Source: AC-43 sp963728855 (GTDB lineage: Bacteria > Actinomycetota > Actinomycetes > Mycobacteriales > Micromonosporaceae). From it: a stretch of DNA of 64,000 nt. The DNA lies in contig CAVSLN010000009.1 of the NCBI GenBank assembly GCA_963728855.1, positions 372,001 through 436,000 of the forward strand, read 5' to 3'. Below are positions 40,915 through 49,565 of this stretch, piece by piece. The stretch's first letter is position 1. Every line of letters begins with the position of its first letter. The notes under the pieces are model-generated. The model made no database searches, was not told the DNA's origin, and saw only the letters and a program-made list of their open reading frames with translations. Both the position numbers and the translations under genes were made by a program.

Positions 40915-42380
40915 CCCCAGCCTGGCGGGTCGCGGACGTCCGCGCGGCCGAGCAGGCGGTGATGGCGCGGCTTCCCGAAGGCACGCTGATGCGGCGGGCG
41001 GCCACCGCGCTCGGCCACCGGTGCGCGCGGCTGCTCACCGACCGGTTCGGCGGGGTGTACGGAGCCCGTGCCCTCCTGCTCGTCGGCGCCGGCGACAACG
41101 GCGGCGACGCGCTGTACGCAGGTGCCCACCTCGCCCAACGGGGGGTACGGGTGACCGCGCACCTGCTGAGCCCGGACCGCGCCCACGCCGGTGGTCTCGC
41201 TGCCCTGCGAGCACAGGGCGGAACCGTGGGTGAGCCGGCGGGGTTCGTGGACATCGTGCTGGACGGGATCGTCGGCATCGGCGGCACGGGCGGTCTGCGG
41301 CCCGAGGCGGCGGAGGCGGTGGCGCGCGCCGGCGAGGCCACCGCCCGCGACGGTGGGCGGCCGGTCGTCGTGGCCGTCGACCTTCCGTCCGGCGTGCAGG
41401 CGGACACCGGGGCGGTACCGGGCGACGCGGTCACCGCCGACGTCACGGTCACGTTCGGCTGCCTCAAGCCCGGGCTCGTGGCCGGGGCCGGCGCGGCCCG
41501 GGCCGGGCTGGTCGAGGTCGTCGACATCGGGGTGGCACCGGTCGGCGCGCCCGCGCTGCGGGTCGCCACCCGGGACGACGTGGCCGGCTGGTGGCCCCGG
41601 CCCGGTCCGGACTCGGACAAGTACACCCGGGGAGTGGTCGGGGTGGCGACCGGTTCGGCGACGTACCCGGGGGCGGCCGTACTGTCCGTGGCGGGTGCCT
41701 GTGCCGGGCCGGCCGGCCTGGTGCGGTACGCCGGCGCCGCCGCGGACTTCGTGCGCGCCCGGCACCCGTCGGTCATCGCCACCGGGCGGGCGGCCGACGC
41801 GGGCCGGGTGCAGGCGTGGGTCTGCGGCTCCGGCCTGGGTACGGACGACCGGGGCGCCACCGAGGTGCGCACGGTGCTCGCCTCCGCCTTGCCGGTCTGC
41901 CTGGACGCCGACGCGCTGACCCTGCTCGTCGACGGTTCGATGGCCCACCTGCTGCGGCGGGACGCGCCGACCGTGGTCACCCCGCACGACCGCGAGTTCG
42001 CCCGGCTGGCCGGCGAGGCGCCCGGCCCGGACCGGGTCGAGTCGGCCCTGGGCCTGGCCGCCAAGCTCAACGCGACCGTCCTGCTCAAGGGCGACCGGAC
42101 GATCGTCGCCGGGCCGGACGGCACGGCCTGGGTGAGCCCCACCGGTACGCCCGCACTGGCCACCGGCGGCACCGGCGACGTGCTGTCCGGGCTGCTCGGC
42201 GCCCTGCTCGCGGCCGGGCTGCCGCCCGCACCGGCCGCGGTCGCCGCCGCGTACGCCCACGGTCTCGCCGGCCGGGAAGCCGCTCAGGGCGGTCCGGTGA
42301 CGGCTACCGATGTGGCGGCCGCTCTCCGCCCGGCCGTGGCTGCGCTACTCGGGCCCGAACGGTGGGAGGAGGGCAGGTGA
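40908..42380 (+). CDS. nnr: bifunctional NAD(P)H-hydrate epimerase / ADP-dependent dehydratase
   Basis: The 490-aa fusion repairs hydrated NADH and NADPH. The N-terminal epimerase (YjeF_N) has LLLVGAGDNGGDALYAGAHL and PVVVAVDLPSGVQADTGAV. The C-terminal dehydratase, a ribokinase-like domain, has VTPHDREFARLAG, the LLKGDRTIVAGPDG strand and the NxGTGD-like loop ATGGTGDVLSG. Order and length are usual. The gene lies between acpS and alr as in many actinobacteria. Confidence 0.95.
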   Translation: MSAPAWRVADVRAAEQAVMARLPEGTLMRRAATALGHRCARLLTDRFGGVYGARALLLVGAGDNGGDALYAGAHLAQRGVRVTAHLLSPDRAHAGGLAALRAQGGTVGEPAGFVDIVLDGIVGIGGTGGLRPEAAEAVARAGEATARDGGRPVVVAVDLPSGVQADTGAVPGDAVTADVTVTFGCLKPGLVAGAGAARAGLVEVVDIGVAPVGAPALRVATRDDVAGWWPRPGPDSDKYTRGVVGVATGSATYPGAAVLSVAGACAGPAGLVRYAGAAADFVRARHPSVIATGRAADAGRVQAWVCGSGLGTDDRGATEVRTVLASALPVCLDADALTLLVDGSMAHLLRRDAPTVVTPHDREFARLAGEAPGPDRVESALGLAAKLNATVLLKGDRTIVAGPDGTAWVSPTGTPALATGGTGDVLSGLLGALLAAGLPPAPAAVAAAYAHGLAGREAAQGGPVTATDVAAALRPAVAALLGPERWEEGR

Positions 42381-42400
42381 CCGGCCGGTAGTCTGGGGGT

Positions 42401-43513
42401 ATGTGGCACGCCGAGATCCGCGTCGACCTGGACGCGATCCGACACAACGTGGCGCTGCTGCGCGCGGGTACGACCGCCGAGGTGATGACGGTGGTCAAGG
42501 CCGACGGGTACGGCCACGGAATGGTGCCGGTCGCCCGGGCCGCGCTGGATGCCGGGGCCACCTGGTTGGGCGTCTGCACGCTGGCGGAGGCGCTCGCGCT
42601 GCGTGAGGCCGGGGTCGAGGCGCCGGTGCTGGCGTGGTTACTGGTGCCGGGGTTACCCCTGCAGCGGGGCGTCAAGGCCGGTGTCGACCTGTCCGCGTCG
42701 GGCATCCCGCTGCTTACCGAGATCGTGGCGGCTGCCCGGACCGTGGGCCGGCCGGCGCGCGTACACCTGAAGCTCGATACGGGCCTGAACCGCGGCGGGG
42801 CAAAGCCCTCCGACTGGGTCGCGCTGGTCGAGGCGGCGGCGAAAGCACAGGCGAACGGGTTTGTCGAGGTAGTGGGGTTATGGAGCCACTTCGCGACCGC
42901 GGACGAGCCGGGGCATCCCGAGACCGACGCGCAGCTCGCGGCCTTCCGCGACGGCCTGGCCGCCGCAGCGGGCCTCGGCGTCACGCCCAGCTACCGGCAC
43001 ATCGCCAACTCGGCCGCCGCGCTGACCCGCCCCGATACCCACTTCGACCTGGTACGCACGGGAATCGCGACCTACGGGCTGTCCCCGGTCGCGGGAGAGC
43101 GCTTCGGGCTGCGGCCGGCGATGACCGTACGCGCCCAGGTCGTGGTGGCCAAGCGGGTACCGGCCGGCGAGGGCGTCTCGTACGGCCACACGTACCGCAC
43201 GTCCACCGAGACCACCCTGGCGGTCGTCCCGATCGGGTACGGCGACGGCGTACCGAGGCACGGGTCCAACGCGGGTCCGGTGCTGCTGGCCGGCCGTCGG
43301 CGTACCGTCGCCGGTCGGGTCTGCATGGACCAGATCGTGCTGGACTGCGGCGACGACCCGGTGTTCCCCGGCGATGTCGCGGTGCTGTTTGGACCGGGCG
43401 AGTCCGGCGAGCCCACGGCCGACGAATGGGCGGATGCGATCGGCACGATCAACTACGAGATCGTGACCCGGATGAGCAGCGTACGGGTACCCCGGGTGTA
43501 CACCGGTGAGTGA
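42401..43513 (+). CDS. alr: alanine racemase
   Basis: Alr makes D-alanine for peptidoglycan with PLP. The 370-aa protein has the PLP lysine in VVKADGYGHG (K33), the second catalytic residue in VSYGHTYR (Y261), the IANSAAAL phosphate region and the CMDQIVLD block. ATG 42401 follows a 20-bp spacer after nnr. The stop lies in a 22-bp duplication shared with the start of the next gene. Confidence 0.97.
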   Translation: MWHAEIRVDLDAIRHNVALLRAGTTAEVMTVVKADGYGHGMVPVARAALDAGATWLGVCTLAEALALREAGVEAPVLAWLLVPGLPLQRGVKAGVDLSASGIPLLTEIVAAARTVGRPARVHLKLDTGLNRGGAKPSDWVALVEAAAKAQANGFVEVVGLWSHFATADEPGHPETDAQLAAFRDGLAAAAGLGVTPSYRHIANSAAALTRPDTHFDLVRTGIATYGLSPVAGERFGLRPAMTVRAQVVVAKRVPAGEGVSYGHTYRTSTETTLAVVPIGYGDGVPRHGSNAGPVLLAGRRRTVAGRVCMDQIVLDCGDDPVFPGDVAVLFGPGESGEPTADEWADAIGTINYEIVTRMSSVRVPRVYTGE

Positions 43514-43535
43514 TGAGAGGCGGCCCGGTGAGTGA
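43503..43535 (+). repeat. 22-bp-period duplication at the alr stop / hydrolase start
   Basis: CCGGTGAGTGA occurs at 43503, where it ends alr (GGT GAG TGA), and at 43525, where it contains the likely hydrolase start (GTG AGT GAG). The ancestral state was probably a single copy in which stop and start overlapped. An ATG at 43513 overlaps the alr stop and is in frame with the hydrolase. Confidence 0.6.
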
Positions 43536-44634
43536 GCCGGACCGGCCGCGTCGTTTGGCGCAGGGTGCCGGACTCGTGGGGGCCGTGGTTGGCGTCGCGG
43601 CGGCCGGGGTAGCCGCCGGTGTGGCCGCCGAACGACTGCTGCTGCGCCGCCGCCGTCCGCCCGAGTCGATCGATCCGTACATGGACGAGCGGTTCGGTCA
43701 GCTGCCGTACGACGAGAGCCTCGCGGTGACCACGGACGACGGGCTCGAGCTCTACGTGGAGATCGTCGAACGGGCCGACGGGATCGACCTCGACTTCGGG
43801 CTCGCCCCGGACAACGACCCGACGCTCGTCTTCGTGCACGGGTTCTGCCTCGACATGGGCACGTTCCACTTCCAGCGCACCGCGTTGAGCCGGCGCGGCG
43901 ACTACCGAATGGTCTTCTACGACCAGCCGGGCCACGGCCGCTCGGGCAAGCTCAGGCAGGGCGAGTACACGCTGGAGGCGCTGGGCAGCGGGCTCCGGCG
44001 GGTGATCGACGAGACCGCACCGGACGGGCCGATCGTCCTCATCGGACACTCGATGGGCGGCATGACGATCATGTCGCTGGCCGAGCTGTACCCGGACCTC
44101 TTCGGTGACCGGGTCCAGGGCGTGGTGCTGATCTCCACCTCGGCCGGCAAGATGGACGAGGTCAACCTCGGCATGCCCGACTTCGTGGCCCGGTTCACCA
44201 AGCCGTTGATGCCCGTCATCATCAACGGTGGCAAGCTCACGTCCGGCGCGGTGGACAACATCCGGCGCGCCTCCACCGATCTGGCCTGGCTGCTCACCCG
44301 CCGGTACGGGTTCGGTACGGAGAAGCCGAGCGCGGCCCTGGTGAGCTACGTGGAGCAGATGAACTCCCGTACCGGCACCGAGGTCGTCGCGCGCTACCTG
44401 CGCACGATCTACACGCACGCGCGGTACCCGGCGCTGGAGGCGCTCAAGCGCAGCAAGGCGCTGGTGATCTGCGGCGAGGACGACAAGCTCACCCCGCTCG
44501 ACCACTCCGCCGAGATCTGTCGCATACTGCCGGATGCGCGGTTCGTCGGGGTACCCGGCGCCGGACACGTCGCCCTGCTGGAACGCCCGGATATCGTCAA
44601 CGCCGCGCTCGTGGACTTCCTGGAGCAGATCTAG
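43528..44634 (+). CDS. alpha/beta hydrolase
   Basis: The protein is 368 aa from GTG 43528, which has GAGAGG 7 bases upstream; ATG 43513 is an alternative. An N-terminal hydrophobic segment (GAGLVGAVVGVAAAGVAAGVAA) suggests a membrane anchor. The hydrolase domain has VFVHGFCLDMG (oxyanion loop), the nucleophile GHSMGG and the late GAGHVALLERP histidine. Such hydrolases follow alr in many actinobacteria. Substrate unknown. Confidence 0.88.
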   Translation: MSEPDRPRRLAQGAGLVGAVVGVAAAGVAAGVAAERLLLRRRRPPESIDPYMDERFGQLPYDESLAVTTDDGLELYVEIVERADGIDLDFGLAPDNDPTLVFVHGFCLDMGTFHFQRTALSRRGDYRMVFYDQPGHGRSGKLRQGEYTLEALGSGLRRVIDETAPDGPIVLIGHSMGGMTIMSLAELYPDLFGDRVQGVVLISTSAGKMDEVNLGMPDFVARFTKPLMPVIINGGKLTSGAVDNIRRASTDLAWLLTRRYGFGTEKPSAALVSYVEQMNSRTGTEVVARYLRTIYTHARYPALEALKRSKALVICGEDDKLTPLDHSAEICRILPDARFVGVPGAGHVALLERPDIVNAALVDFLEQI

Positions 44635-45207
44635 GTGATGGTAGGGGAGCGCTGGGCCCCGCTGGCGCGGGAGATCTCGGCCTGCCGCGCCTGTGCGGAG
44701 CTGGTCGCGACCCGGCAGCGGGTGGTGGTCGGCGAGCCGGGCCCGTCCGTACCGGCCCGGCTGGTCTTCGTCGGCGAGGCGCCGGGGGCGCAGGAGGACG
44801 CGGCCGGCCGGCCGTTCGTGGGCAAGGCCGGTCAGTTGCTGGAGCAGTTGCTGGCCGACGCCGGGATGGCGCGCGCCGAGGTGGGACTGGTCAACGTGGT
44901 CAAGTGCCGCCCGCCGGGCAACCGCCGGCCGCTGACCGACGAGCTGGCGCGGTGCCGTCCATACCTGGAGCGCCAGCTGGAGCTGCTGCAGCCGCGGCTG
45001 ATCGTCGCCATGGGGCTCACCGCGGTGGCCTGGTTCCTGGGCCGGCGGACCACGCTCGCGGCCGCCCGGGGGACCGTACACGAGGCTGGCGGGTACCGCG
45101 TGATCGCCACGTACCACCCGAGCGCGGCGATCCGGTTCGGCCCGACCGGCGCGCCGATGGCCGCGCTGCGCGACGACCTGGCCCTCGCCGCCCGGGTACT
45201 GGTGTGA
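44635..45207 (+). CDS. uracil-DNA glycosylase, family 4/5 type
   Basis: The 190-aa enzyme removes uracil from DNA. Family motifs are GEAPGAQEDAAGRPFVGKAG (motif 1), NVVKCRPPGNR and TYHPSA (catalytic loop). Cys residues at 17 and 20 (CRAC), in VVKCRP and in ARCRP could hold a [4Fe-4S] cluster, as in family 4. GTG 44635 or ATG 44638 may be the start. The stop overlaps tsaE (GTGA). Confidence 0.92.
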   Translation: MMVGERWAPLAREISACRACAELVATRQRVVVGEPGPSVPARLVFVGEAPGAQEDAAGRPFVGKAGQLLEQLLADAGMARAEVGLVNVVKCRPPGNRRPLTDELARCRPYLERQLELLQPRLIVAMGLTAVAWFLGRRTTLAAARGTVHEAGGYRVIATYHPSAAIRFGPTGAPMAALRDDLALAARVLV

Positions 45208-45650
45208 AGCTCAGGACCGTCGACGACACCCGGGAGTTCGGGCGTCGCCTGGCCGCCCTGCTCCGGCCCGGGGATCTCGTCCTGCTCACCGGGCCGCTGG
45301 GCGCCGGCAAGACCGCGCTGGCCCAGGGGATCGGCGCCGGGCTCGGGGTACCCGGCGAGGTGACCTCGCCCACCTTCGTGATCGCCCGCGTGCACTGGGG
45401 CGGGCGGGTACCGCTGGTGCACGTCGACGCGTACCGCCTCGGCAGCGCCGTCGAGGTCGACGACCTCGACCTGGACGCCTCGGTCGACGACTCGGTGACC
45501 GTGGTCGAGTGGGGCGGCGGCATCGTCGAGCAGCTCGCCGACGCGTACCTCGAGGTGCGCATCGACCGGCGGGACGACGAGACCCGCGAGGTGGCCCTGG
45601 TACCGCACGCGGGCGACTGGCCGGAGCGCGCGGCCCGGCTGGCTAGGTGA
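45204..45650 (+). CDS. tsaE: tRNA t6A synthesis ATPase TsaE
   Basis: The 148-aa protein has the Walker A GPLGAGKTALAQGIGAGLG, SPTFVI and the HVDAYRL motif of TsaE. The TsaB-TsaD-TsaE complex makes N6-threonylcarbamoyladenosine at tRNA position 37. GTG 45204 overlaps the preceding stop. tsaB, rimI and tsaD follow within 2.5 kb. Confidence 0.94.
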   Translation: MKLRTVDDTREFGRRLAALLRPGDLVLLTGPLGAGKTALAQGIGAGLGVPGEVTSPTFVIARVHWGGRVPLVHVDAYRLGSAVEVDDLDLDASVDDSVTVVEWGGGIVEQLADAYLEVRIDRRDDETREVALVPHAGDWPERAARLAR

Positions 45651-45761
45651 CCCGTACTCCGTTCCAGGCCAGGTCGCAGCCCTTCTCGATCCCGGTCTGC
45701 TCGGTGTGGGCGCCCCCGACCGGCCGTGCCCGGGCGGCGGCGGCGCATTAGGGTGCATACC

Positions 45762-46472
45762 GTGCTCATCGTCGCGGTCGACTCGGCCACCCCCGCGATC
45801 ACCGCCGCACTGGCGGAGGTGACCGACGCGGGTACGCGCGTGCTCGCCCAGCGGGTCGCGGTCGACGCGCGGGCGCACGGCGAGCTGCTGGCGCCGGGGA
45901 TCGACGCGGTGCTACGGGAGACCGGTACCCGGCCGGCCGACCTGGCCGCCGTCGTGGCCGGGGTCGGGCCGGGGCCGTTCACCGGGCTGCGGGTCGGGCT
46001 GGTCACCGCCGCCGCGCTCGCGGACACCCTCGGCATCCCGGCCTACGGGGTGGGCACGCTCGACGCGCTGGGCTGGGCGAGCAGCGAGGCGGGGCCGGGC
46101 CGGGTGCTGGTCGCGACCGACGCCCGCCGGCGGGAGGTCTACTGGGCGGTCTACGCCGAGGGGGTACGGGTCGCCGGTCCCGCCGTCGGCAAGCCCGCCG
46201 AGCTGGAGCTGCCCGAGGGGGTACGGGTCGCCGTCGGCGACGGTGCGCTGCGGTACGCCGGGGTGCTCGGGGTACCCGTCCGGGACGGGCCCCGGTACCC
46301 GCCGGCCGAGGGCCTGGTCGCGCTCGCCGCCCAGCGGGTACGGGACAACGCCCCGGCCGAGCCGCTCACCCCGCTCTACCTGCGCCGGCCCGACGCCGTG
46401 GAGCCCGGTGCGCGGAAGGCCGTCACCCCCGTGACCGCCGACGTGCTTCCCTCCGCGGAGGCGGCGAGATGA
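45762..46472 (+). CDS. tsaB: tRNA t6A complex dimerization subunit TsaB
   Basis: The 236-aa protein has the ASKHA-type opening VLIVAVDSATPAITAAL, RAHGELLAPGIDAVLRETG and VVAGVGPGPFTGLRVGLVTA, all typical of TsaB. It scaffolds TsaD. GTG 45762 gives the standard N-terminus; GTG 45753 is in frame upstream. The last 12 codons lie in a 38-bp unit that is duplicated across the junction with rimI. Confidence 0.94.
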   Translation: MLIVAVDSATPAITAALAEVTDAGTRVLAQRVAVDARAHGELLAPGIDAVLRETGTRPADLAAVVAGVGPGPFTGLRVGLVTAAALADTLGIPAYGVGTLDALGWASSEAGPGRVLVATDARRREVYWAVYAEGVRVAGPAVGKPAELELPEGVRVAVGDGALRYAGVLGVPVRDGPRYPPAEGLVALAAQRVRDNAPAEPLTPLYLRRPDAVEPGARKAVTPVTADVLPSAEAAR

Positions 46473-46510
46473 CCGCCGACGTGCTTCCCTCCGCGGAGGC
46501 GGCGACATGA
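46432..46510 (+). other. 38-bp tandem duplication creating an ATGA-linked micro-ORF between tsaB and rimI
   Basis: TGACCGCCGACGTGCTTCCC begins at 46432 and at 46470, with the following 18 bases also repeated. Copy 1 ends tsaB (TADVLPSAEAAR and stop). ATG 46469 overlaps that stop and encodes MTADVLPSAEAAT, whose TGA overlaps ATG 46507 of rimI. The arrangement is the same as at 2684-2751 and 40834-40911. Confidence 0.65.
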
Positions 46511-46944
46511 CAGTCGCCATCGAACGGATGCGGTGGTGGCACATCGACGCGCTCCAGCCGATCGAGGCCGACCTCTTCGGCGACGAGCGGTGGTCGGCCG
46601 AGATGTTCTGGAACGAGCTCGCCAACGGGCACTTCTACGTCGTCGCCCTGGACGGGGACGTGATCGGGTACGCCGGGCTGAGCGTCAGCGGGGACGAGGC
46701 GTGGGTGCAGAACATCGCCGTACGCCGGGACCGGCAGCGGCACGGCACCGGGCGCATCCTGTTAGAGGAGCTGCTCGCCGAGGCGAGCCGGCGCGGGGTA
46801 CGGGCCGTCCTGCTGGAGGTGGCCGTGGACAACGCGCCCGCCCAGCGCCTCTACGCCGGGTACGGGTTCGAGCAGGTCGGGCTGCGCCGGGGGTACTACC
46901 AACCGAGCAACACCGATGCACTGGTCATGAGGCGAGATGCCTGA
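46507..46944 (+). CDS. rimI: ribosomal protein S18-alanine N-acetyltransferase
   Basis: The 145-aa GNAT protein has the acetyl-CoA loop RRDRQRHGTGRILLEELL and the LEVAVDNAPAQRLYAGYGFEQVG block of RimI. It acetylates the N-terminus of S18. Location between tsaB and tsaD is the common arrangement. The start overlaps the micro-ORF stop, and the last 8 bases overlap tsaD. Confidence 0.92.
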   Translation: MTVAIERMRWWHIDALQPIEADLFGDERWSAEMFWNELANGHFYVVALDGDVIGYAGLSVSGDEAWVQNIAVRRDRQRHGTGRILLEELLAEASRRGVRAVLLEVAVDNAPAQRLYAGYGFEQVGLRRGYYQPSNTDALVMRRDA

Positions 46945-47983
46945 CGAGCCTTTGGTACTGGGGATCGAGACGTCCTGCGACGAGACCGGGATCGGTGTCG
47001 TACGCGGGCACACGCTGCTCGCCGACGCCGTGGCGTCCAGCGTCGACGAGCACGCCCGCTTCGGCGGCGTGGTACCGGAGGTGGCCAGCCGGGCGCACCT
47101 CGAGGCGCTCGTACCCACGATGCACCGGGCCCTGGCCGACGCGGGCGTGGCACTGTCCGATGTGGACGCCGTCGCGGTGACCGCGGGTCCCGGCCTGGCC
47201 GGGGCCCTCCTCGTCGGCGTCGCCGCCGCGAAAGGCTACGCCCTGGCCGCCGAGAAGCCGCTGTACGGCGTGAACCACCTCGCCGCGCACGTCGCCGTCG
47301 ACACCCTGGAGCACGGGCCGCTGCCCGAGCCGGCCATCGCGCTGCTGGTGTCCGGCGGCCACTCGTCCCTGCTGCTGGTCGAGGACCTGGCCCGGGGCGT
47401 CACCCCGCTGGGTTCGACGATCGACGACGCGGCCGGCGAGGCGTTCGACAAGGTGGCCCGGCTGCTCGGGCTGCCGTTCCCGGGCGGGCCGCCGGTGGAC
47501 CGGGCGGCGCGCGCGGGCGACCCCGGCGCCATCCCGTTCCCGCGCGGCCTGACCGCGCCCAAGGATCTGGCCGCGCACCGGTTCGACTTCTCCTTCTCGG
47601 GCCTGAAGACCGCGGTCGCGCGCTGGGTCGAGGCGCGCGAACGGGCCGGCGAGCCGGTACCGGTGAACGACGTGGCGGCGAGCTTCCAGGAGGCGGTCTG
47701 CGACGTGCTGACCGCGAAGGCGCTCGACGCGTGCCGGACGTACGGGGTCGACACGCTCGTGATCGGCGGCGGTGTGGCGGCGAACTCCCGCATCCGTACC
47801 CTCGCCGAGGAGCGGGCACAGCGGCACGGCGTGACCGTACGGGTACCCCGCCCCCGCCTGTGCACCGACAACGGCGCGATGGTGGCCGCGCTGGGTTCCC
47901 GCCTCGTCGCGGCCGGTGTCCCGCCGAGCCGGCTCGACCTTCCGGCCGACTCCGCCCTCCCCCTCACCACCGTGACGGTGTAA
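46937..47983 (+). CDS. tsaD: tRNA N6-adenosine threonylcarbamoyltransferase TsaD
   Basis: The 348-aa protein has LGIETSCDETGIGVV, the metal-binding GVNHLAAHV, VSGGHSSLLLV and VIGGGVAANSRIR. It transfers the threonylcarbamoyl group to A37 of tRNAs that read ANN codons. Full length. ATG 46937 overlaps the end of rimI. Confidence 0.97.
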   Translation: MPDEPLVLGIETSCDETGIGVVRGHTLLADAVASSVDEHARFGGVVPEVASRAHLEALVPTMHRALADAGVALSDVDAVAVTAGPGLAGALLVGVAAAKGYALAAEKPLYGVNHLAAHVAVDTLEHGPLPEPAIALLVSGGHSSLLLVEDLARGVTPLGSTIDDAAGEAFDKVARLLGLPFPGGPPVDRAARAGDPGAIPFPRGLTAPKDLAAHRFDFSFSGLKTAVARWVEARERAGEPVPVNDVAASFQEAVCDVLTAKALDACRTYGVDTLVIGGGVAANSRIRTLAEERAQRHGVTVRVPRPRLCTDNGAMVAALGSRLVAAGVPPSRLDLPADSALPLTTVTV

Positions 47984-48001
47984 GGGGTACCGTCGCGTCC
48001 T

Positions 48002-48256
48002 GTGATCGTGCGGATGTGGGAGGTCCGGGCCTACCCGGAAGGCTTCACCGACCTTTTGTCCTGGGTGTGCGACTCCGCGCTGCCGGACATCGAGGCCAAC
48101 CCGCTGCACTTGTCCAGCGAGGTGTTCAGCTCGACCGATCACCGGGTCGTCGTGGTCTCGAAGTGGCGCAGCAGCCCGGCGCCGCTGCCCGAGCCGCCCG
48201 CGTACCTGGTGGCCCGCTCGGCCCACGCGTGGGACTTCAGCCCGGTCGACCGCTGA
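48002..48256 (+). CDS. small protein, possible dimeric alpha/beta-barrel (ABM-like) fold
   Basis: The 84-aa product starts at GTG 48002. VRMWEVRAYPEGFTDLLSWVC and the later DHRVVVVSKWRS strand resemble antibiotic-biosynthesis-monooxygenase-like small proteins. It lies 18 bases after tsaD. No catalytic residues can be named; the fold call is tentative. Confidence 0.6.
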   Translation: MIVRMWEVRAYPEGFTDLLSWVCDSALPDIEANPLHLSSEVFSSTDHRVVVVSKWRSSPAPLPEPPAYLVARSAHAWDFSPVDR

Positions 48257-48341
48257 CCGGTCCCGGCGCGGCGGCCGGCGGCGCGTACGCCAGCCTGTGG
48301 CGCTCCTGGCACGCCGGCTCCCACGCCGAAACGACCGCGAT

Positions 48342-49358
48342 CTAGAGCGTCGGCCGACCAGTCGCTCCGGCACGGTCCTTCGATATCGCCGTCGGGGGTT
48401 GGTCCGCCGGGGCGGCGGCGGCGAAACGCGCCGCGAGCGTCGCGACCGCGGCACGGAGCTCCTGCCCGCCATCGACGCGGAAGGTGAACGGCACGCTCGC
48501 CAACCACTCCTGCGCGTACATCGCCGGATTGCTCGTGCTGCCGACGAGCACGCACCCGTCTCCCGATGGTTCAAGCCGTCCCATGGGAGGCCGGATCCAC
48601 GGGGCCACCTCAGCCAGCGGAGCGTCGAACACGACGTGGGTGGGGAACTCCCACCCGGTGCCCAGGTTCTCCTCCAGTGCTGCCACCGGGTCGAGGCCGT
48701 CGGGCGGCTCGAACTCGTGCGCGGTCTGCTGGACCGCGCGGACCCGGTCGACCCGGTATGTGCGGATCGCGTCCGCGCGATGGGAGTGACACAGGAGGTA
48801 CCAGCGCCCGTGGCGGACGACGACCGCCAAGGGGTCCACCTCGGCCGCCCACTCGTTGCCGGTCTCGCTGCGATAAGTGACCAGCACGCGACGCCGGGCC
48901 GCGACAGCGGCGACCAGTGCGCTGGTGGTGGCGGGATCTGGACGGGTCGAGTACCGGTCGGGCGCGGCTGACGCGTGCTCTCGCAGCGCGGCCGCTTGCC
49001 GGCCGACGCTCTCGGGCAGTGCCTGGATGACCTTGCCCAGGGCATGACCGACGAGGTCGTCGACGTCGGCGGCTGTCGGATGGCCGTCGAGCACCGCCAT
49101 GACCAGACCAAGCGCCTCGGCCTCGGTGAAGACGACCGGAGGCAGCCTCGTCCCGCGCGGAAGCCGGTACCCGCCATGGGGACCCCGGGCTGACTCGACG
49201 GGGATGCCGGCCTCCCGGAGGATCCCGACGTACCGGCGCGCGGCCCGCTCCGTGACGCCCAACCGCTCGGCGAGTTCGTCGGCGGTCGTGCCGGGGCGGG
49301 TCTGGAGGATCTCGAGGGCACGCAGAGCTCGCGCGGCGGGACTGAGATCGGTCGGCAC
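48342..49358 (-). CDS. YafY-type transcriptional regulator (HTH plus WYL domain)
   Basis: The 338-aa protein starts at GTG 49358. The N-terminal winged helix is ALEILQTRPGTTADELAERL with RAARRYVGILREAGIPV. The WYL domain has LVTYRS, VDPLAVVVRHGRWYLLCHS and RTYRVDRVRAV. WYL proteins sense nucleic acid or small ligands. It is divergent from a broken pentapeptide gene and a hydrolase, which it may control. Confidence 0.9.
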   Translation of the reverse strand: MPTDLSPAARALRALEILQTRPGTTADELAERLGVTERAARRYVGILREAGIPVESARGPHGGYRLPRGTRLPPVVFTEAEALGLVMAVLDGHPTAADVDDLVGHALGKVIQALPESVGRQAAALREHASAAPDRYSTRPDPATTSALVAAVAARRRVLVTYRSETGNEWAAEVDPLAVVVRHGRWYLLCHSHRADAIRTYRVDRVRAVQQTAHEFEPPDGLDPVAALEENLGTGWEFPTHVVFDAPLAEVAPWIRPPMGRLEPSGDGCVLVGSTSNPAMYAQEWLASVPFTFRVDGGQELRAAVATLAARFAAAAPADQPPTAISKDRAGATGRPTL

Positions 49359-49428
49359 ACGAGCAGACTAGATAGTCACGAGATGAACCGGAAGTAGATC
49401 GTCCGGAACTGGTCCTAGCGTGATGTCC

Positions 49429-49541
49429 ATGACCGAGCTCCGAAAGCAGGACCTCACCGGAGCACGCTTCGAGCGCGTGAGCCTCGGGTCACCACCTTTA
49501 CCCAGGTTTTCCCGAACGACGCCGGCATGCACGCGGTCTGA
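49429..49541 (+). pseudogene. truncated, frameshifted pentapeptide-repeat gene
   Basis: ATG 49429 opens MTELRKQDLTGARFERVSLG, the N-terminus of a pentapeptide-repeat protein. After that the frame degenerates. A shift near 49490 restores TTFTQVFPNDAGMHAV followed by TGA at 49539-49541. Only about 36 residues remain, compared with 100-200 in intact relatives. The CDS for the hydrolase starts 24 bases later. Confidence 0.5.
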
Positions 49542-49565
49542 CCGCACAGGAGAAAGGGACTGATC

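Noticed and set aside
46925..49360. 811-aa minus-strand ORF running through antisense of tsaD and the WYL gene in another frame
   Set aside because: tsaD on the plus strand and the WYL gene in its own frame have clear motifs; this frame has none.
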